Notes: generated from the letters alone by a model not told the origin. Counted from the stretch's first letter, positions 50,849 to 60,665 are shown. The stretch is DNA of 64,000 bases from Oscillospiraceae bacterium (GCA_016298065.1 JAEDDN010000001.1:215791-279790), one strand, 5' to 3'. Translations and numbers: made by a program.

Positions 50849-52126
50849 ATGAACATTTTAGTAATAGGCTCAGGCGGACGTGAACACGCCATCATAAAAA
50901 AACTAAAGGAAAGTAAAAAGGTTAGCAAAATATATGCTGCCCCGGGTAACGGCGGTATCTCTAAAGACGCAGAATGTGTTAATATAGGCGCTTGCGACAT
51001 TGAAAAGATGACGTCGTTTTGCGTGGATAACAACATAGATTTTGCGGTAGTCGCACCTGATGATCCGTTGGTTTTAGGTATGGTTGACGCCTTAAATCAA
51101 AAAGGTATCAAAACCTTTGGACCTAACAAAGCCGCCGCCACTTTAGAAGGCAGTAAGGTTTTTTCAAAGGATCTTATGAAAAAATACGGCATACCAACCG
51201 CCGAATATGAGGTTTTTGATAACCCCGAAAATGCTATAGCATATTTAAAAACTAAAAACTCCTACCCTATCGTTATAAAGGCTGACGGCTTAGCTTTGGG
51301 AAAAGGCGTTATTATAGCCGAAAGTTTTGACGAAGCCGAAAGTGCAGTAATTTCCATTATGAAGGACAAACAGTTCGGCGAAAGCGGTAATAACATTGTT
51401 ATCGAAGAGTTTTTAACAGGTCCGGAAGTTTCGGTTTTATCCTTTACAGACGGAAAAACCATAATTCCTATGGTATCTTCTATGGATCACAAGCGTGCTT
51501 TGGATAACGATAAAGGCCTTAATACAGGCGGTATGGGTACTGTAGCTCCAAATCCGCATTATACGCCTGAGGTTGCAAAGGTGTGTATGGATACCATTTT
51601 CCTGCCTACAGTTGAAGCTATGAACAAAGAAGGCAGAAAGTTTAAGGGTTGTATCTTCTTTGGACTTATGATTACGCCAAAAGGACCTAAGGTTATAGAA
51701 TATAACTGCAGATTCGGCGACCCTGAAACTCAGGTTGTACTTCCCCTTTTGGAAAGCGATTTACTCGAAATATTCGAGGCAGTATATAACGAAACCTTAT
51801 CAGAGTGTGAGGTTAAGTTTTCGGAAAATAAATCTGCCGCTTGCGTTGTAGTAGCTTCCGGCGGTTATCCGCTAAGTTATGAAAAAGGCAAGGTTATAAA
51901 CGGTCTTGACGAAAACGGACAGTCTGATAAAGCTATAGTATATCACGCAGGGACTAAGTTTGAGGATAATCAGTTTAAAACAAACGGCGGCAGAGTTTTA
52001 GGTCTTACAAACGTTGCAGACACTCTGCAAGAAGCGCTTGATAAGTCTTATGAAGCTGTTCATTCTATAAGCTTTGATAAGATGCACTACAGAAAAGATA
52101 TAGGTAAAAGAGCGTTAAATAAGTAG
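50849..52126 (+). CDS. purD: Phosphoribosylamine--glycine ligase
   Basis: A 425-residue ATP-grasp GAR synthetase. N-terminal VIGSGGREHAI (4-14), the ATP-grasp IKADGLALGKGV, DHKRALDNDKGLNTGGMG and CRFGDPETQ motifs and the C-terminal GGRVLGLT are in place. Last gene of the operon, 23 nt after the AICAR transformylase gene, followed by a terminator. Confidence 0.97.
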   Translation: MNILVIGSGGREHAIIKKLKESKKVSKIYAAPGNGGISKDAECVNIGACDIEKMTSFCVDNNIDFAVVAPDDPLVLGMVDALNQKGIKTFGPNKAAATLEGSKVFSKDLMKKYGIPTAEYEVFDNPENAIAYLKTKNSYPIVIKADGLALGKGVIIAESFDEAESAVISIMKDKQFGESGNNIVIEEFLTGPEVSVLSFTDGKTIIPMVSSMDHKRALDNDKGLNTGGMGTVAPNPHYTPEVAKVCMDTIFLPTVEAMNKEGRKFKGCIFFGLMITPKGPKVIEYNCRFGDPETQVVLPLLESDLLEIFEAVYNETLSECEVKFSENKSAACVVVASGGYPLSYEKGKVINGLDENGQSDKAIVYHAGTKFEDNQFKTNGGRVLGLTNVADTLQEALDKSYEAVHSISFDKMHYRKDIGKRALNK

Positions 52127-52135
52127 ATATAAGAT

Positions 52136-52170
52136 AAGCCATCGGCGTTAGGCCGATGGCTTTTTCTTTT
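52136..52170 (+). terminator. Terminator of the pur operon
   Basis: AAGCCATCGGC (52136-52146) pairs with GCCGATGGCTT (52152-52162), then TTTCTTTT. Ten nt past purD. Confidence 0.92.
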
Positions 52171-52171
52171 A

Positions 52172-52387
52172 CTATTCGCTAAAAAGCTTTTTACTAAGCG
52201 ATTTTATACGTTCTCTTCTTAACATAGTTTCATTTTCATCCTTAAAGAATTTATCGTTTTGTCTTTTTACAACGTCGCCTTCTTTAACTTCAAAATCAAA
52301 ACACTCAGTGCTTACCTCTAAATTCGTTTTATCATAGCTTTGTAAAATAACTATTCCTGCTTCTATTCTGTCAACAATATAATACAT
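52172..52387 (-). CDS. DUF3006 family small protein
   Basis: A 71-residue protein with MYYIVDRIEAGIVIL at the start and an SH3-like beta pattern up to VKEGDVVK, then a charged tail. This fits DUF3006, small proteins of unknown function often encoded next to ComEC-like metallo-beta-lactamase proteins, as is the case here (MBL gene 21 nt upstream in the same direction). Start ATG behind AAAGGAGTAACATT. Confidence 0.75.
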   Translation of the reverse strand: MYYIVDRIEAGIVILQSYDKTNLEVSTECFDFEVKEGDVVKRQNDKFFKDENETMLRRERIKSLSKKLFSE

Positions 52388-52408
52388 AATGTTACTCCTT
52401 TATATAAT

Positions 52409-53449
52409 TTATTTTGAAGTTTTTACAGTTAGATTTTTGCCGTCTGAATAAAATATAACCGTTCCCGATTCATCACATCTATATAGCTTGCCGTTTAATT
52501 TTGCTACCTTTTGCAGTGTTTCTACATTTGGGTGACCGTATTTATTTCCGATACCCGACTGTATAACATAATACTTAGCATTTATTAAGTTTAAGAAATT
52601 TTCGCTATTAGAGGTATTACTGCCGTGATGTCCCATAAGAAATACATCGGCAGACAAATCTATATTATATGTAATAAGCACTTTTTCAGCAGAGGTTTCC
52701 ATATCTGCGGTACTCAAAAACGAGGTGTCGCCGTAAACGAATTTTATCGCCACCGACATATTGTTAAGGTCGTTAAAGTCTCCGCTTGGACCTAAAACTA
52801 CAAAATATCCACCGCCTAAGGAATAGGTTTTCCCTACAACAGCTTTTATAACCTTTACGTTATTTGTGTCGATTGCCACAAGCAAATCCTCGTAGGTTAT
52901 GGAAGTGGGAATAATGCTGTCCTTTAGTTCGGGCATAATGATATTCTCAGTCTCAATAGAATTTATTACAACGTCAAGCCCGCCGATATGGTCTGAATGC
53001 GGGTGCGACGCCACTACATAGTCAAGTTTAGTAATACCTAAATCGGTTAAATAATTTAAAATAAGGTTTCCTTTATCGTTTTCGCCTGCGTCGATAAGCA
53101 TATAATGCCCGTCACAGCAAATAAGCGTACAGTTTCCCTGCCCTACATCAATATAATGTACCGAGCAGTCGCCGTCTAAGACGACATTATCATTATTTTT
53201 AGATTTATTTTCGTTCGCCCATTTTTTAAAGGGATTATCTGATTCATAGTCTGATAAATCCACATCAGAGCTCATATATTCGCTGAACGCACCCTTTAAA
53301 TCTTTAAAAGTCGGCAAGGAACTCGAAAAATTAAAACAGGAATTTAAAACAATAAGTAAAAAGAAAATTGCAATTACAGTTAAGGCTAACTTTAAATTAC
53401 CGCCGGTTTTCTTTTTAGAATTGTTTGATTTTGAAGATTTGCCTGACAT
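52409..53449 (-). CDS. ComEC-like MBL-fold hydrolase, membrane-anchored
   Basis: A 346-residue protein with a Lys/Ser-rich N-terminus, one transmembrane helix (about 20-42), a linker and a metallo-beta-lactamase domain. The domain begins with VHYIDVGQGNCTLI and has the HPHSDHIGGLD metal motif, TADME and MGHHGS, as in the C-terminal domain of ComEC/Rec2. The domain should lie outside the membrane. Such proteins are thought to be nucleases or phosphodiesterases; the ComEC channel part is absent. It begins 2 nt after the upstream YgiQ-like gene. Confidence 0.85.
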   Translation of the reverse strand: MSGKSSKSNNSKKKTGGNLKLALTVIAIFFLLIVLNSCFNFSSSLPTFKDLKGAFSEYMSSDVDLSDYESDNPFKKWANENKSKNNDNVVLDGDCSVHYIDVGQGNCTLICCDGHYMLIDAGENDKGNLILNYLTDLGITKLDYVVASHPHSDHIGGLDVVINSIETENIIMPELKDSIIPTSITYEDLLVAIDTNNVKVIKAVVGKTYSLGGGYFVVLGPSGDFNDLNNMSVAIKFVYGDTSFLSTADMETSAEKVLITYNIDLSADVFLMGHHGSNTSNSENFLNLINAKYYVIQSGIGNKYGHPNVETLQKVAKLNGKLYRCDESGTVIFYSDGKNLTVKTSK

Positions 53450-53451
53450 TT

Positions 53452-55320
53452 TTACTTTCCTTTTCTTTTACCGTTAAAGCGTTTTTTACTGTTTTGTTTA
53501 CGGTTATTACCGCCGGACTTAATTTGTTTGTTTTGTTCTGCTACAAGACAGTTTTTCCCGTTACCTATTAAATCATATCTCTTGGCTCTTTTTAGAGCCA
53601 TTAAAACAAGTTCCTTGTTTTTGGGGTTAAAATACTGCAAAAGTGCTCGTTGCATAGCCTTTTCGTGTTTATCGGTGGCGACATAAACTTCTTGCATAGT
53701 CATAGGGTTTATCCCGGTATAGTACATACAGGTTGAAACGGTACCCGGTGTCGGATAAAAGTCCTGCACCTGTTCGGGACGAATGTTTTCACGTTTTAAA
53801 AAGAGCGCAAGCTCAATAGCGTCGTTTAAAGTAGAGCCGGGGTGTGAGGACATAAGATACGGCACAAGATACTGCTCTTTGGCGGCTTGTTTTGTCTTTT
53901 GATAAAACTTTCTTTGGAACTTGATATAAGTTTCTATATGTGGTTTTCCCATAAAATCAAGTACGTTATTACTGCAATGTTCGGGAGCAACCTTTAGCTG
54001 ACCGCTTATATGATATTTTACAAGCTCGTCAAAAAATTCCTCGTTTTTATCTGCAACAAGGTAATCGTAACGTATACCTGAACGGATAAAGACCTTTTTT
54101 ACTCCGTCAATAGCTCTTATCTTTCTAAGTAAGTTGAGATATTCGCTGTGGTCTACCTTGACCGACGGACAGATTTCGGGTGCTAAGCATTTTTTGTTTT
54201 TGCAAAGCCCTTTTGTAAGCTGTTTTTCGCAAGACGGGTTTCTGAAATTTGCTGTAGGTCCGCCTACATCGTGTATATATCCTTTGAAATTAGGGCTTTT
54301 TGTAAGCTTTTTAGCTTCCTCCAAAACCGATTCTTCGCTTCTTGAGGTTACACGTCTGCCCTGATGAAAAGCTATAGCACAAAAGTTACACGCTCCGAAA
54401 CAACCTCGGTTATGCGCTATGGAAAATTCAACTTCCTTTATCGCAGGTACTCCGCCCAAGCTTTCATAGCTTGGGTGATAGGTGCGCATATATGGCAAGG
54501 CATATACCTTGTCAAGCTCTTTCTTATCAAGGCTTCTCATAGGCGGATTTTGTACAAGCATCATATCCGCATTACGCTGTATTACCGTTCTTCCGTAAAC
54601 CTCGTCTTGCTCGTCCATTTGCAGTCTTACGGCTTTTGCATAGCTTTTTTTATTATTTGAAACTATGTCAAAGCTCGGGCATTCTACCGCACCAAACGGC
54701 GTATTAACAGGCTTTGTAAGATAACAAGTACCTCTTACGTCTGTAATGGAGTGTATGTTCTCACCACTTTTTAAGCGACGTGCAATCTCTACAGAGGCAA
54801 GCTCTCCCATACCGTAAATAAGTAAATCCGCTTTGGAGTCATATAAAATAGATTTTCTTACCTTATCGTCCCAATAATCATAGTGCGCAAAACGCCTTAG
54901 TGAAGCTTCGAGTCCGCCTATTACAATAGGTATGTCGCCAAAAAGCGACCTTATTTTATTACAATAAGCTATTACTGCTCTGTCAGGGCGTTTTCCCATT
55001 ACGCCTCCGGGAGTATAGGCGTCGGTACTGCGAAGCCTTTTGGCAACGGTATAATGAGCTACCATTGAATCTATGTTGCCTGAATTAACTAAAAAAGCAA
55101 GGTTTGGCGTACCGAGTTTTAAAAAATCCTTATCGCTTTTAATATCCGGCTGAGAAATAATACCTACCGTAAAGCCTGCGTCCTCAAGTACACGGGAAAT
55201 TATAGCCAAACCAAAGGACGGGTGATCCACATAAGCATCACCCGTTATGAATACAAAGTCTAAGCTTTCTATTCCCCTTAGTTTCATATCCTCTTTACTT
55301 ATAGGTAAAAAATCTGACAT
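53452..55320 (-). CDS. YgiQ family radical SAM protein (UPF0313)
   Basis: A 622-residue protein with an N-terminal B12-binding-like domain (about 15-200), the radical SAM motif CFGACNFC near residue 305 and a long C-terminal region ending in a Lys/Arg/Asn-rich tail. FLPISKEDM at the start, EASLRRFAHYDYWDDKVR and VAPEHCSNNVLDFMGKP are YgiQ signatures. The reaction is unknown. The ATG at 55320 has AGGGAAG upstream and gives the usual N-terminus; a longer frame from 55350 overlaps ftsK. Confidence 0.9.
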   Translation of the reverse strand: MSDFLPISKEDMKLRGIESLDFVFITGDAYVDHPSFGLAIISRVLEDAGFTVGIISQPDIKSDKDFLKLGTPNLAFLVNSGNIDSMVAHYTVAKRLRSTDAYTPGGVMGKRPDRAVIAYCNKIRSLFGDIPIVIGGLEASLRRFAHYDYWDDKVRKSILYDSKADLLIYGMGELASVEIARRLKSGENIHSITDVRGTCYLTKPVNTPFGAVECPSFDIVSNNKKSYAKAVRLQMDEQDEVYGRTVIQRNADMMLVQNPPMRSLDKKELDKVYALPYMRTYHPSYESLGGVPAIKEVEFSIAHNRGCFGACNFCAIAFHQGRRVTSRSEESVLEEAKKLTKSPNFKGYIHDVGGPTANFRNPSCEKQLTKGLCKNKKCLAPEICPSVKVDHSEYLNLLRKIRAIDGVKKVFIRSGIRYDYLVADKNEEFFDELVKYHISGQLKVAPEHCSNNVLDFMGKPHIETYIKFQRKFYQKTKQAAKEQYLVPYLMSSHPGSTLNDAIELALFLKRENIRPEQVQDFYPTPGTVSTCMYYTGINPMTMQEVYVATDKHEKAMQRALLQYFNPKNKELVLMALKRAKRYDLIGNGKNCLVAEQNKQIKSGGNNRKQNSKKRFNGKRKGK

Positions 55321-55339
55321 TATACTTCCCTGCCAAAGT

Positions 55340-57772
55340 TTATTCCTCACCGCTATCGGTGTTATTATTGTTATTTAAGCTCATTTCAATCCACTGATTT
55401 TTTGTGATAAGTACCTGCCTTGGTTTACTTCCCTCAAAAGCTCCGACTATTCCCTTTGCTTCCATATCGTCTATAAGCCTTGCGGCTCTTGCATAGCCGA
55501 CCTTAAGCTTTCTTTGCAGATAAGAGGTTGAAGCCTGATTTGCTTCAATTACACATTCGATAGCACTAGGTAAAAGCTCGTCCTCATCGTCAAAGCCTCC
55601 CCCGCTGTCCTTAGAGGATTTTTTATCCTTAACAGCTTGTTTTTCAATTTCTTCCTTTATGTTTTCGTCATAATCTGCTTCGGTGGAGGATTTTATAAAT
55701 TCCATTACACTTTCGACCTCTTTTGAGGTTACAAAACAGCCCTGAACACGAACAGGCTTTGCGGCGCCTACAGGATTAAATAGCATATCGCCCTTACCTA
55801 AAAGCTTTTCTGCTCCGCCTTGGTCTAAAATAGTTCGTGAATCAACCTGAGACGATACCGCAAATGCTATTCTTGACGGAATATTAGCCTTGATAAGACC
55901 CGTAATTACGTCAACCGACGGTCTTTGAGTAGCTATTACAAGGTGCATTCCTGCTGCTCTTGCCATTTGTGCCAAACGGCAGATAGCGTCTTCAACCTCG
56001 CTGGGAGCCGCCATCATCAAGTCGGCAAGCTCGTCTATAATTATAACTATTTGCGGCATAGGATCAAGCTCGTCCTTAGTTTTTGCCAAAGCGTTGTAAG
56101 ACTGTAAGTCTCTCACGCCGTTGTCCGCAAACACCTTATAGCGATTGAGCATTTCGGTAACCGCCCAGCTTAATGCTCCTGCCGCTTTTCTCGGGTCGGT
56201 AACAACAGGTATAAGCAGGTGTGGCATACCGTTATATACGCCGAGCTCAACTACCTTAGGGTCAACCATTAAAAGCTTTACTTCGTCCGGTGTAGCTCTG
56301 TAAAGAATACTCATAATGATAGAGTTTATACAAACCGATTTACCCGAACCGGTAGAGCCTGCAATAAGCAAGTGAGGCATTTGTGCTAAGTCGAGCATAA
56401 CCTCGTCGCCAGCAATATTTTTACCTAATGCAACGGCTATTTTACTCTTTTCCTTAATAAAGGCATTTGACTCTATTATCTCACGCAGTGTAACAACAGA
56501 AGTGTTTTTGTTAGGTACTTCTATTCCTACGGCGGCTTTGTTTGGAATAGGCGCTTCTATTCTCACGCCTGCCGAAGCAAGATTTAATGCAATATCGTCT
56601 GCAAGACCGGTAATCTTACTTATTTTAACGCCGGCCGACGGCTGAAGCTCATATCTTGTTACTGTAGGGCCTCTGCTTATATCTACAACTCTGGTTTGAA
56701 CGCCGAAGCTTTTAAGAGTATTTACTAAAAGCTCTGCGTTTTGTTTTAGCTCGTTTGAAAGGTTTTCGCCTTTTTTAACCGGTTGAGCTCTTAAAAGCTC
56801 TATCGGAGGATATTTATATGTAGGCTTCAAAAGGTCATTTTCGTTAAATATATCCGTTGTCTTATCGGTATCGGTTTTAGTATTATTATCATCTGACGGC
56901 ATAGCCTTTTTAATAAGGTCGTCAAGAGGAGTAGCTGCCTTTGATTTTGAGCTTTTGTTTGCCTTAGCTTCTGCTTTAGTCTTTTTATCATTTCTGTCGT
57001 CAAAATCATTTTGAGCATATTTATCAAAATCATATGCTCCCTTAGGCGATGACACAGGGTGAAGCGGCATATTGTCGTCAGTGTCAATAGGTATATCAAT
57101 CTGAGTTTTCTCTCGATTTTCACGCATATTTTGATACTTATTGCCTATTGATTTAGCAGGCTTTGATACCGTTTTAAAAGCGTCGAACAAAGTCGCTCCC
57201 GAAACAAGTAAAATAAATACGAACATAAATAAGGCAATGAAAATTATAGTTCCTACACGCCCAAAGGCTACAAGAAGCGGCCAACCTATGAGTGCGCTGT
57301 AAACGCCGCCGCCGTTTATATTTTTACCTGCTTCAAACAGATTTTTGATAACCTCTATGAAGGTCTGCCCGCTGTATTTGCCGACCGATATAATCTGTAT
57401 CAGCGCACAAACTAAAGCTACGAGCACAAAGCTTTGCCATACTTTATGCTTTAGCTTGCCATACATTTTTCCCATAGCCATTCTTATGGAAATATATATA
57501 ATTACTATCGGCACTATAAATGCGCCGATACCGAAAAAGCCGTATAAAGAGTGTTTTATCATTGCCCATACGTTTTGTCCCGGTACTAAAATAAACGCCG
57601 TTACAAGTAAGCCTAACGCAAACAACACTATGGCTAAAGCTTGAGATTTGCGTGAAGCAGCAGACTGCATATCATTTTTTGAAGAAGTGCTTTTGTTTTT
57701 TGCAGTTTGAGCTTTAGAGGTATTTTTATTTGTTGCCTGAGAAGATTTTCTTTTATTTTTACTTCCCGCCAT
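55340..57772 (-). CDS. FtsK/SpoIIIE family DNA translocase
   Basis: An 810-residue translocase: Lys/Ser-rich N-terminus, four membrane helices (about 45-190), an acidic linker, the RecA-like motor with Walker A AGSTGSGKSVC and Walker B IIIDELADLM, and a C-terminal winged-helix gamma domain (about 735-800) that reads oriented DNA motifs. It pumps chromosomal DNA through the septum in division and into the forespore in sporulation. The size is that of SpoIIIE (787 in B. subtilis); SpoIIIE and SftA/FtsK roles cannot be told apart. Start ATG behind AAGGTGGTGTAATA. Confidence 0.95.
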   Translation of the reverse strand: MAGSKNKRKSSQATNKNTSKAQTAKNKSTSSKNDMQSAASRKSQALAIVLFALGLLVTAFILVPGQNVWAMIKHSLYGFFGIGAFIVPIVIIYISIRMAMGKMYGKLKHKVWQSFVLVALVCALIQIISVGKYSGQTFIEVIKNLFEAGKNINGGGVYSALIGWPLLVAFGRVGTIIFIALFMFVFILLVSGATLFDAFKTVSKPAKSIGNKYQNMRENREKTQIDIPIDTDDNMPLHPVSSPKGAYDFDKYAQNDFDDRNDKKTKAEAKANKSSKSKAATPLDDLIKKAMPSDDNNTKTDTDKTTDIFNENDLLKPTYKYPPIELLRAQPVKKGENLSNELKQNAELLVNTLKSFGVQTRVVDISRGPTVTRYELQPSAGVKISKITGLADDIALNLASAGVRIEAPIPNKAAVGIEVPNKNTSVVTLREIIESNAFIKEKSKIAVALGKNIAGDEVMLDLAQMPHLLIAGSTGSGKSVCINSIIMSILYRATPDEVKLLMVDPKVVELGVYNGMPHLLIPVVTDPRKAAGALSWAVTEMLNRYKVFADNGVRDLQSYNALAKTKDELDPMPQIVIIIDELADLMMAAPSEVEDAICRLAQMARAAGMHLVIATQRPSVDVITGLIKANIPSRIAFAVSSQVDSRTILDQGGAEKLLGKGDMLFNPVGAAKPVRVQGCFVTSKEVESVMEFIKSSTEADYDENIKEEIEKQAVKDKKSSKDSGGGFDDEDELLPSAIECVIEANQASTSYLQRKLKVGYARAARLIDDMEAKGIVGAFEGSKPRQVLITKNQWIEMSLNNNNNTDSGEE

Positions 57773-57829
57773 TATTACACCACCTTATTATTTCTTCTAT
57801 TATACTACATAAAAGAAATTTTAACAATA

Positions 57830-57858
57830 TTGACTAAAGTGTAATTTAATACTAAAAT
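57830..57858 (+). promoter_or_regulatory. Promoter of the mscS-like gene
   Basis: TTGACT (57830-57835), 17 nt and TAAAAT (57853-57858), 25 nt before the start codon and divergent from ftsK. Confidence 0.7.
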
Positions 57859-57883
57859 AATTATAAAGTAAAGGAGAAATACT

Positions 57884-58678
57884 ATGTCGGATTTTTTAAA
57901 ATTTTTATATAATCATCTGCCCACAATTATTTCCTGCGGTATTATCGCTGTAGTCGGTTTAATTTTAATAAAAATTTTTGACCGGCTGGCAAGACGTACG
58001 CTTGATAAAAGCAAAATTAACAGCAGTATGCATAAGTTCATTTTAACTTTAAATAAAATCACTCTTCTTATAATACTGACCGTTGTAATACTTCAGACCG
58101 CAGGTATTGAAATGACAGCAATCGTAGCGGTTATAAGCGTTGCAGGGCTTGCAGTAAGTTTGGCGGTACAGGACAGTCTTGCAAATGTTGCCGGCGGAAT
58201 TATAATACTTTTTACAAAACCGTTTGAAGCAGACGACTTTGTAAAAATAGATGATATTGAAGGAAACGTCCGCCAGATAGGCATTATAAACACAAAGATA
58301 AGTACGCTGGATAATAAAGCAGTATTTATTCCAAACAGCTTAATTGCCGCAGGTAAGGTTATAAACTATTCGAGGGATAAAAAGCGCAGATTAGACCTTA
58401 CCTTCAGCGTTAGCTACAGCGACGATTTTGAGCTTGCCAAAAAAATTATTCTTGAAGTTATAGACAAAAACCCCTTAGCCCTTAAAGACCCAAAGCCTAC
58501 GGTAAGAGTAAACGAATACTCTCAAAGCTCTATTGATATAGTAGCTTTTATATGGGTATATCACGAAAATTACTTTGAATTAAAGTATAGTTTGCTCGAA
58601 GGCGTCAAGCCTGCATTTGATAAAAATAATATCTCAATACCGTTTAACAAGCTTGACGTAAATATTGTTTCAAAATAA
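57884..58678 (+). CDS. Small-conductance mechanosensitive channel (MscS)
   Basis: A 264-residue MscS-type channel with three N-terminal helices (about 15-35, 55-78, 85-115). The third carries the small-residue pattern SVAGLAVSLAVQDSLANVAGG that lines the pore; the cytoplasmic beta domain has FVKIDDIEGNVRQIGIINT and VFIPNSL. It opens on hypo-osmotic shock. Length is like E. coli MscS (286). Start behind AAGGAGAAATACT. Confidence 0.93.
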   Translation: MSDFLKFLYNHLPTIISCGIIAVVGLILIKIFDRLARRTLDKSKINSSMHKFILTLNKITLLIILTVVILQTAGIEMTAIVAVISVAGLAVSLAVQDSLANVAGGIIILFTKPFEADDFVKIDDIEGNVRQIGIINTKISTLDNKAVFIPNSLIAAGKVINYSRDKKRRLDLTFSVSYSDDFELAKKIILEVIDKNPLALKDPKPTVRVNEYSQSSIDIVAFIWVYHENYFELKYSLLEGVKPAFDKNNISIPFNKLDVNIVSK

Positions 58679-58684
58679 TAAATT

Positions 58685-58719
58685 AACGCATATAAGTTTT
58701 TACACTTGTATGCGTTTTA
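58685..58719 (+). terminator. Terminator of the mscS-like gene
   Basis: AACGCATATAAGT (58685-58697) pairs with ACTTGTATGCGTT (58704-58716), 13 bp with one G-U pair, followed by TTTATTATG. Confidence 0.85.
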
Positions 58720-58725
58720 TTATGC

Positions 58726-59175
58726 TTATTTTTTCTCTATCGGGTTATTTTTAATATATTCTTCCATTATTTCCGTCGCCATGCCGACAAGCTCCTTACA
58801 AGGCGCCTTTTTTGCCTTTACCTGTCCGTTAGGCATTTTGGTGTCGGAAATGCCTAAAAGCTCCCTACATATTATGGAGCCGTTTTGTTCTTTAAATTTA
58901 TCCGCAAGTTCTCTTATGCGTGCATAATGTGCTGATTTAGCCGTATTGCCTTCACTGCCGTCATAGCCATATAACATACCTGCCACCATAAACATACCTG
59001 TTACAGTTCCGCATACCTCTCTTAATCTGCCCATACCTCCGCCAAAGGAGCTTGAAAGCATAGCTAAAGTGTTTTTATCTATACTTAGCATATCTTCAAA
59101 GGCTAATACCACAGCTTGCGCACAGTTATACCCTTTTTCAAAATTTTTCATAGCAATTTCTTTTCTGCTTGTCAT
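58726..59175 (-). CDS. C_GCAxxG_C_C family protein
   Basis: A 149-residue protein of the C_GCAxxG_C_C family (TIGR01909/PF09719), here with NCAQAV (18-23), FGGGMGRLREVCGTVTG and a later IICRELLG cysteine. Members are thought to be redox or metal-binding proteins; function is not established. Start behind AAGGAGCAATACAAT. A single gene between mscS (convergent) and the unknown operon. Confidence 0.83.
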   Translation of the reverse strand: MTSRKEIAMKNFEKGYNCAQAVVLAFEDMLSIDKNTLAMLSSSFGGGMGRLREVCGTVTGMFMVAGMLYGYDGSEGNTAKSAHYARIRELADKFKEQNGSIICRELLGISDTKMPNGQVKAKKAPCKELVGMATEIMEEYIKNNPIEKK

Positions 59176-59252
59176 ATTGTATTGCTCCTTTATAATAAAT
59201 TATTCTTATTATATTTATCATAAATTATATTAGTACTCGCTTTTAGTGGTTA

Positions 59253-60212
59253 TCAGTGCTTTGTAGTCATTTCAAGCTCAATACTAAAAAAGCCCTGCTC
59301 AATCTGACCGGGAATAATTTTATTGCCGGGAACAGTAATCTCAGTTGCGTCCGAAAATACAAAAGTGAGGCTCTTTTCATAGTCAAAACCGTATTCTCTG
59401 TCAGGCAAATCCGACCATGCGAGAATACCTGTAGCTTCGATATTATTTTTGATTGCGTCTATAGTTTCTTTTTCTACCGGCTTTACGCTTTCGTAAACCT
59501 TTGGATCGTTGTAACGGGACTTTTTTTCATTTATCCCCGTTTTGTCTGTATTTATTGTCAAGGTAGCTTTTGTAAAACCGCCGTTTTTTCTGTTTTCCTC
59601 AAAACGTATGGTTTTGAGCATAGAAACATCCGGCAGTTGTATCTTTTCTCCTTTCATTGCCTCGTCAAATAATTTTACAATCCTCATTCCCGTTTCAAAA
59701 GAGAGTATCGGTGTTTGATTATTCGAAAAGCTAATCCTTTCACCACTTGCGTAACGAATATTTACGCTTCCTCCGAAGTTTTCAGGCAAACCGTGCGTTT
59801 GAGAGTGAAAGCCGTTATTCTTAGCTATATCGCATTCTCTCACAAGCTCCACGAGCTCAGGTAAAACATTATCCTTTACAAAAGCCCACGACCTTGTCTT
59901 TTCTTCTCGGCGGTGAAAGCTTCTGCCTTTCTCAATAAACATGAATGTACCATTTGCGCACGGTGCCGCAAATGCGCTTACAAATCCGAGAGGGTCAAGA
60001 CGGTTAGTTTCTTCATCAGATTTCATATATCCTCTGCTAAGCGCTGAAGTTACATCAAAAAGGATCATATCCTTCGAATTTATTACTTTAGGCGCATTTG
60101 TATCTTGTGTTGCATCGGTTCCGCCGCACATACCAGGCTCAGTTTTTTTAAGTATTATAATTCCGTTGTCTTGTTCGTCTTTATTTTTACCTAACGACTT
60201 TTTTATAAACAT
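59253..60212 (-). CDS. Protein of unknown function, 319 residues
   Basis: A soluble protein without signal peptide or membrane helix. The first 45 residues are polar and probably flexible (KKTEPGMCGGTDATQD); the rest alternates beta-type segments and helices, with HSQTHGLPENFGG in the middle and a C-terminal beta segment (SLTFVFSDATEITVPG, then FFSIELEMTT). I do not recognise the family. It starts 3 nt after the stop of the cyclophilin-like gene (TGA GAT ATG), with the ribosome site GGAGTGA inside that gene, so the two are translationally coupled. Confidence 0.65.
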   Translation of the reverse strand: MFIKKSLGKNKDEQDNGIIILKKTEPGMCGGTDATQDTNAPKVINSKDMILFDVTSALSRGYMKSDEETNRLDPLGFVSAFAAPCANGTFMFIEKGRSFHRREEKTRSWAFVKDNVLPELVELVRECDIAKNNGFHSQTHGLPENFGGSVNIRYASGERISFSNNQTPILSFETGMRIVKLFDEAMKGEKIQLPDVSMLKTIRFEENRKNGGFTKATLTINTDKTGINEKKSRYNDPKVYESVKPVEKETIDAIKNNIEATGILAWSDLPDREYGFDYEKSLTFVFSDATEITVPGNKIIPGQIEQGFFSIELEMTTKH

Positions 60213-60215
60213 ATC

Positions 60216-60605
60216 TCATTCACTCCATTCCAAATACATCTTCACTGTCACATTACCGTCTCCGAGTGTGTTGAGTAACTTTTGTTTTGTTACATTGCCG
60301 ATTTCGGCAAGACGAGTGAGGTTGTCTGTGAATTTGTCATAATATATGATGATTTTATTTCCTTGATACAGGCTTATATCACCGGGAATTGTTGTAATAA
60401 GCTCATCATTTTGAGGCAATTCCCACGGTAAATCACATTCCTTACCCGAATTGCCGTAATCATACATATCCATCGTAATACCGGAAGAATTCAGCTTTTG
60501 AATAAACGCTTCTGCAGAAGAATTAGCTTTAAGCGTTGCATAAAACTTTTTATCGCCAACGTCAATGACAAGCGCCGGAACAGGCTTAACGTAACCCAAA
60601 TCCAT
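60216..60605 (-). CDS. Cyclophilin-like fold protein, small
   Basis: A 129-residue protein resembling the Cyclophil_like domain (PF18050/DUF4822-type): VIDVGDKKFYATLKANSSAEAFIQKL, a GNSGKECDLPWELPQND segment, IPGDISLYQGNKIIIYYD, and a C-terminal GDGNVTVKMYLEW strand. This G-D-I/L-x-x-Y/W-x-G pattern matches the bacterial cyclophilin-like proteins with no known isomerase activity. The ATG at 60605 is 8 nt after GGGGAGG; another ATG at 60611 is too close to that site. Family call is from memory. Confidence 0.68.
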   Translation of the reverse strand: MDLGYVKPVPALVIDVGDKKFYATLKANSSAEAFIQKLNSSGITMDMYDYGNSGKECDLPWELPQNDELITTIPGDISLYQGNKIIIYYDKFTDNLTRLAEIGNVTKQKLLNTLGDGNVTVKMYLEWSE

Positions 60606-60665
60606 ATTCATATCCTCCCCTTTTAGTTGTCCGCACACATAAGATTAACATATAAATATTTTTGA

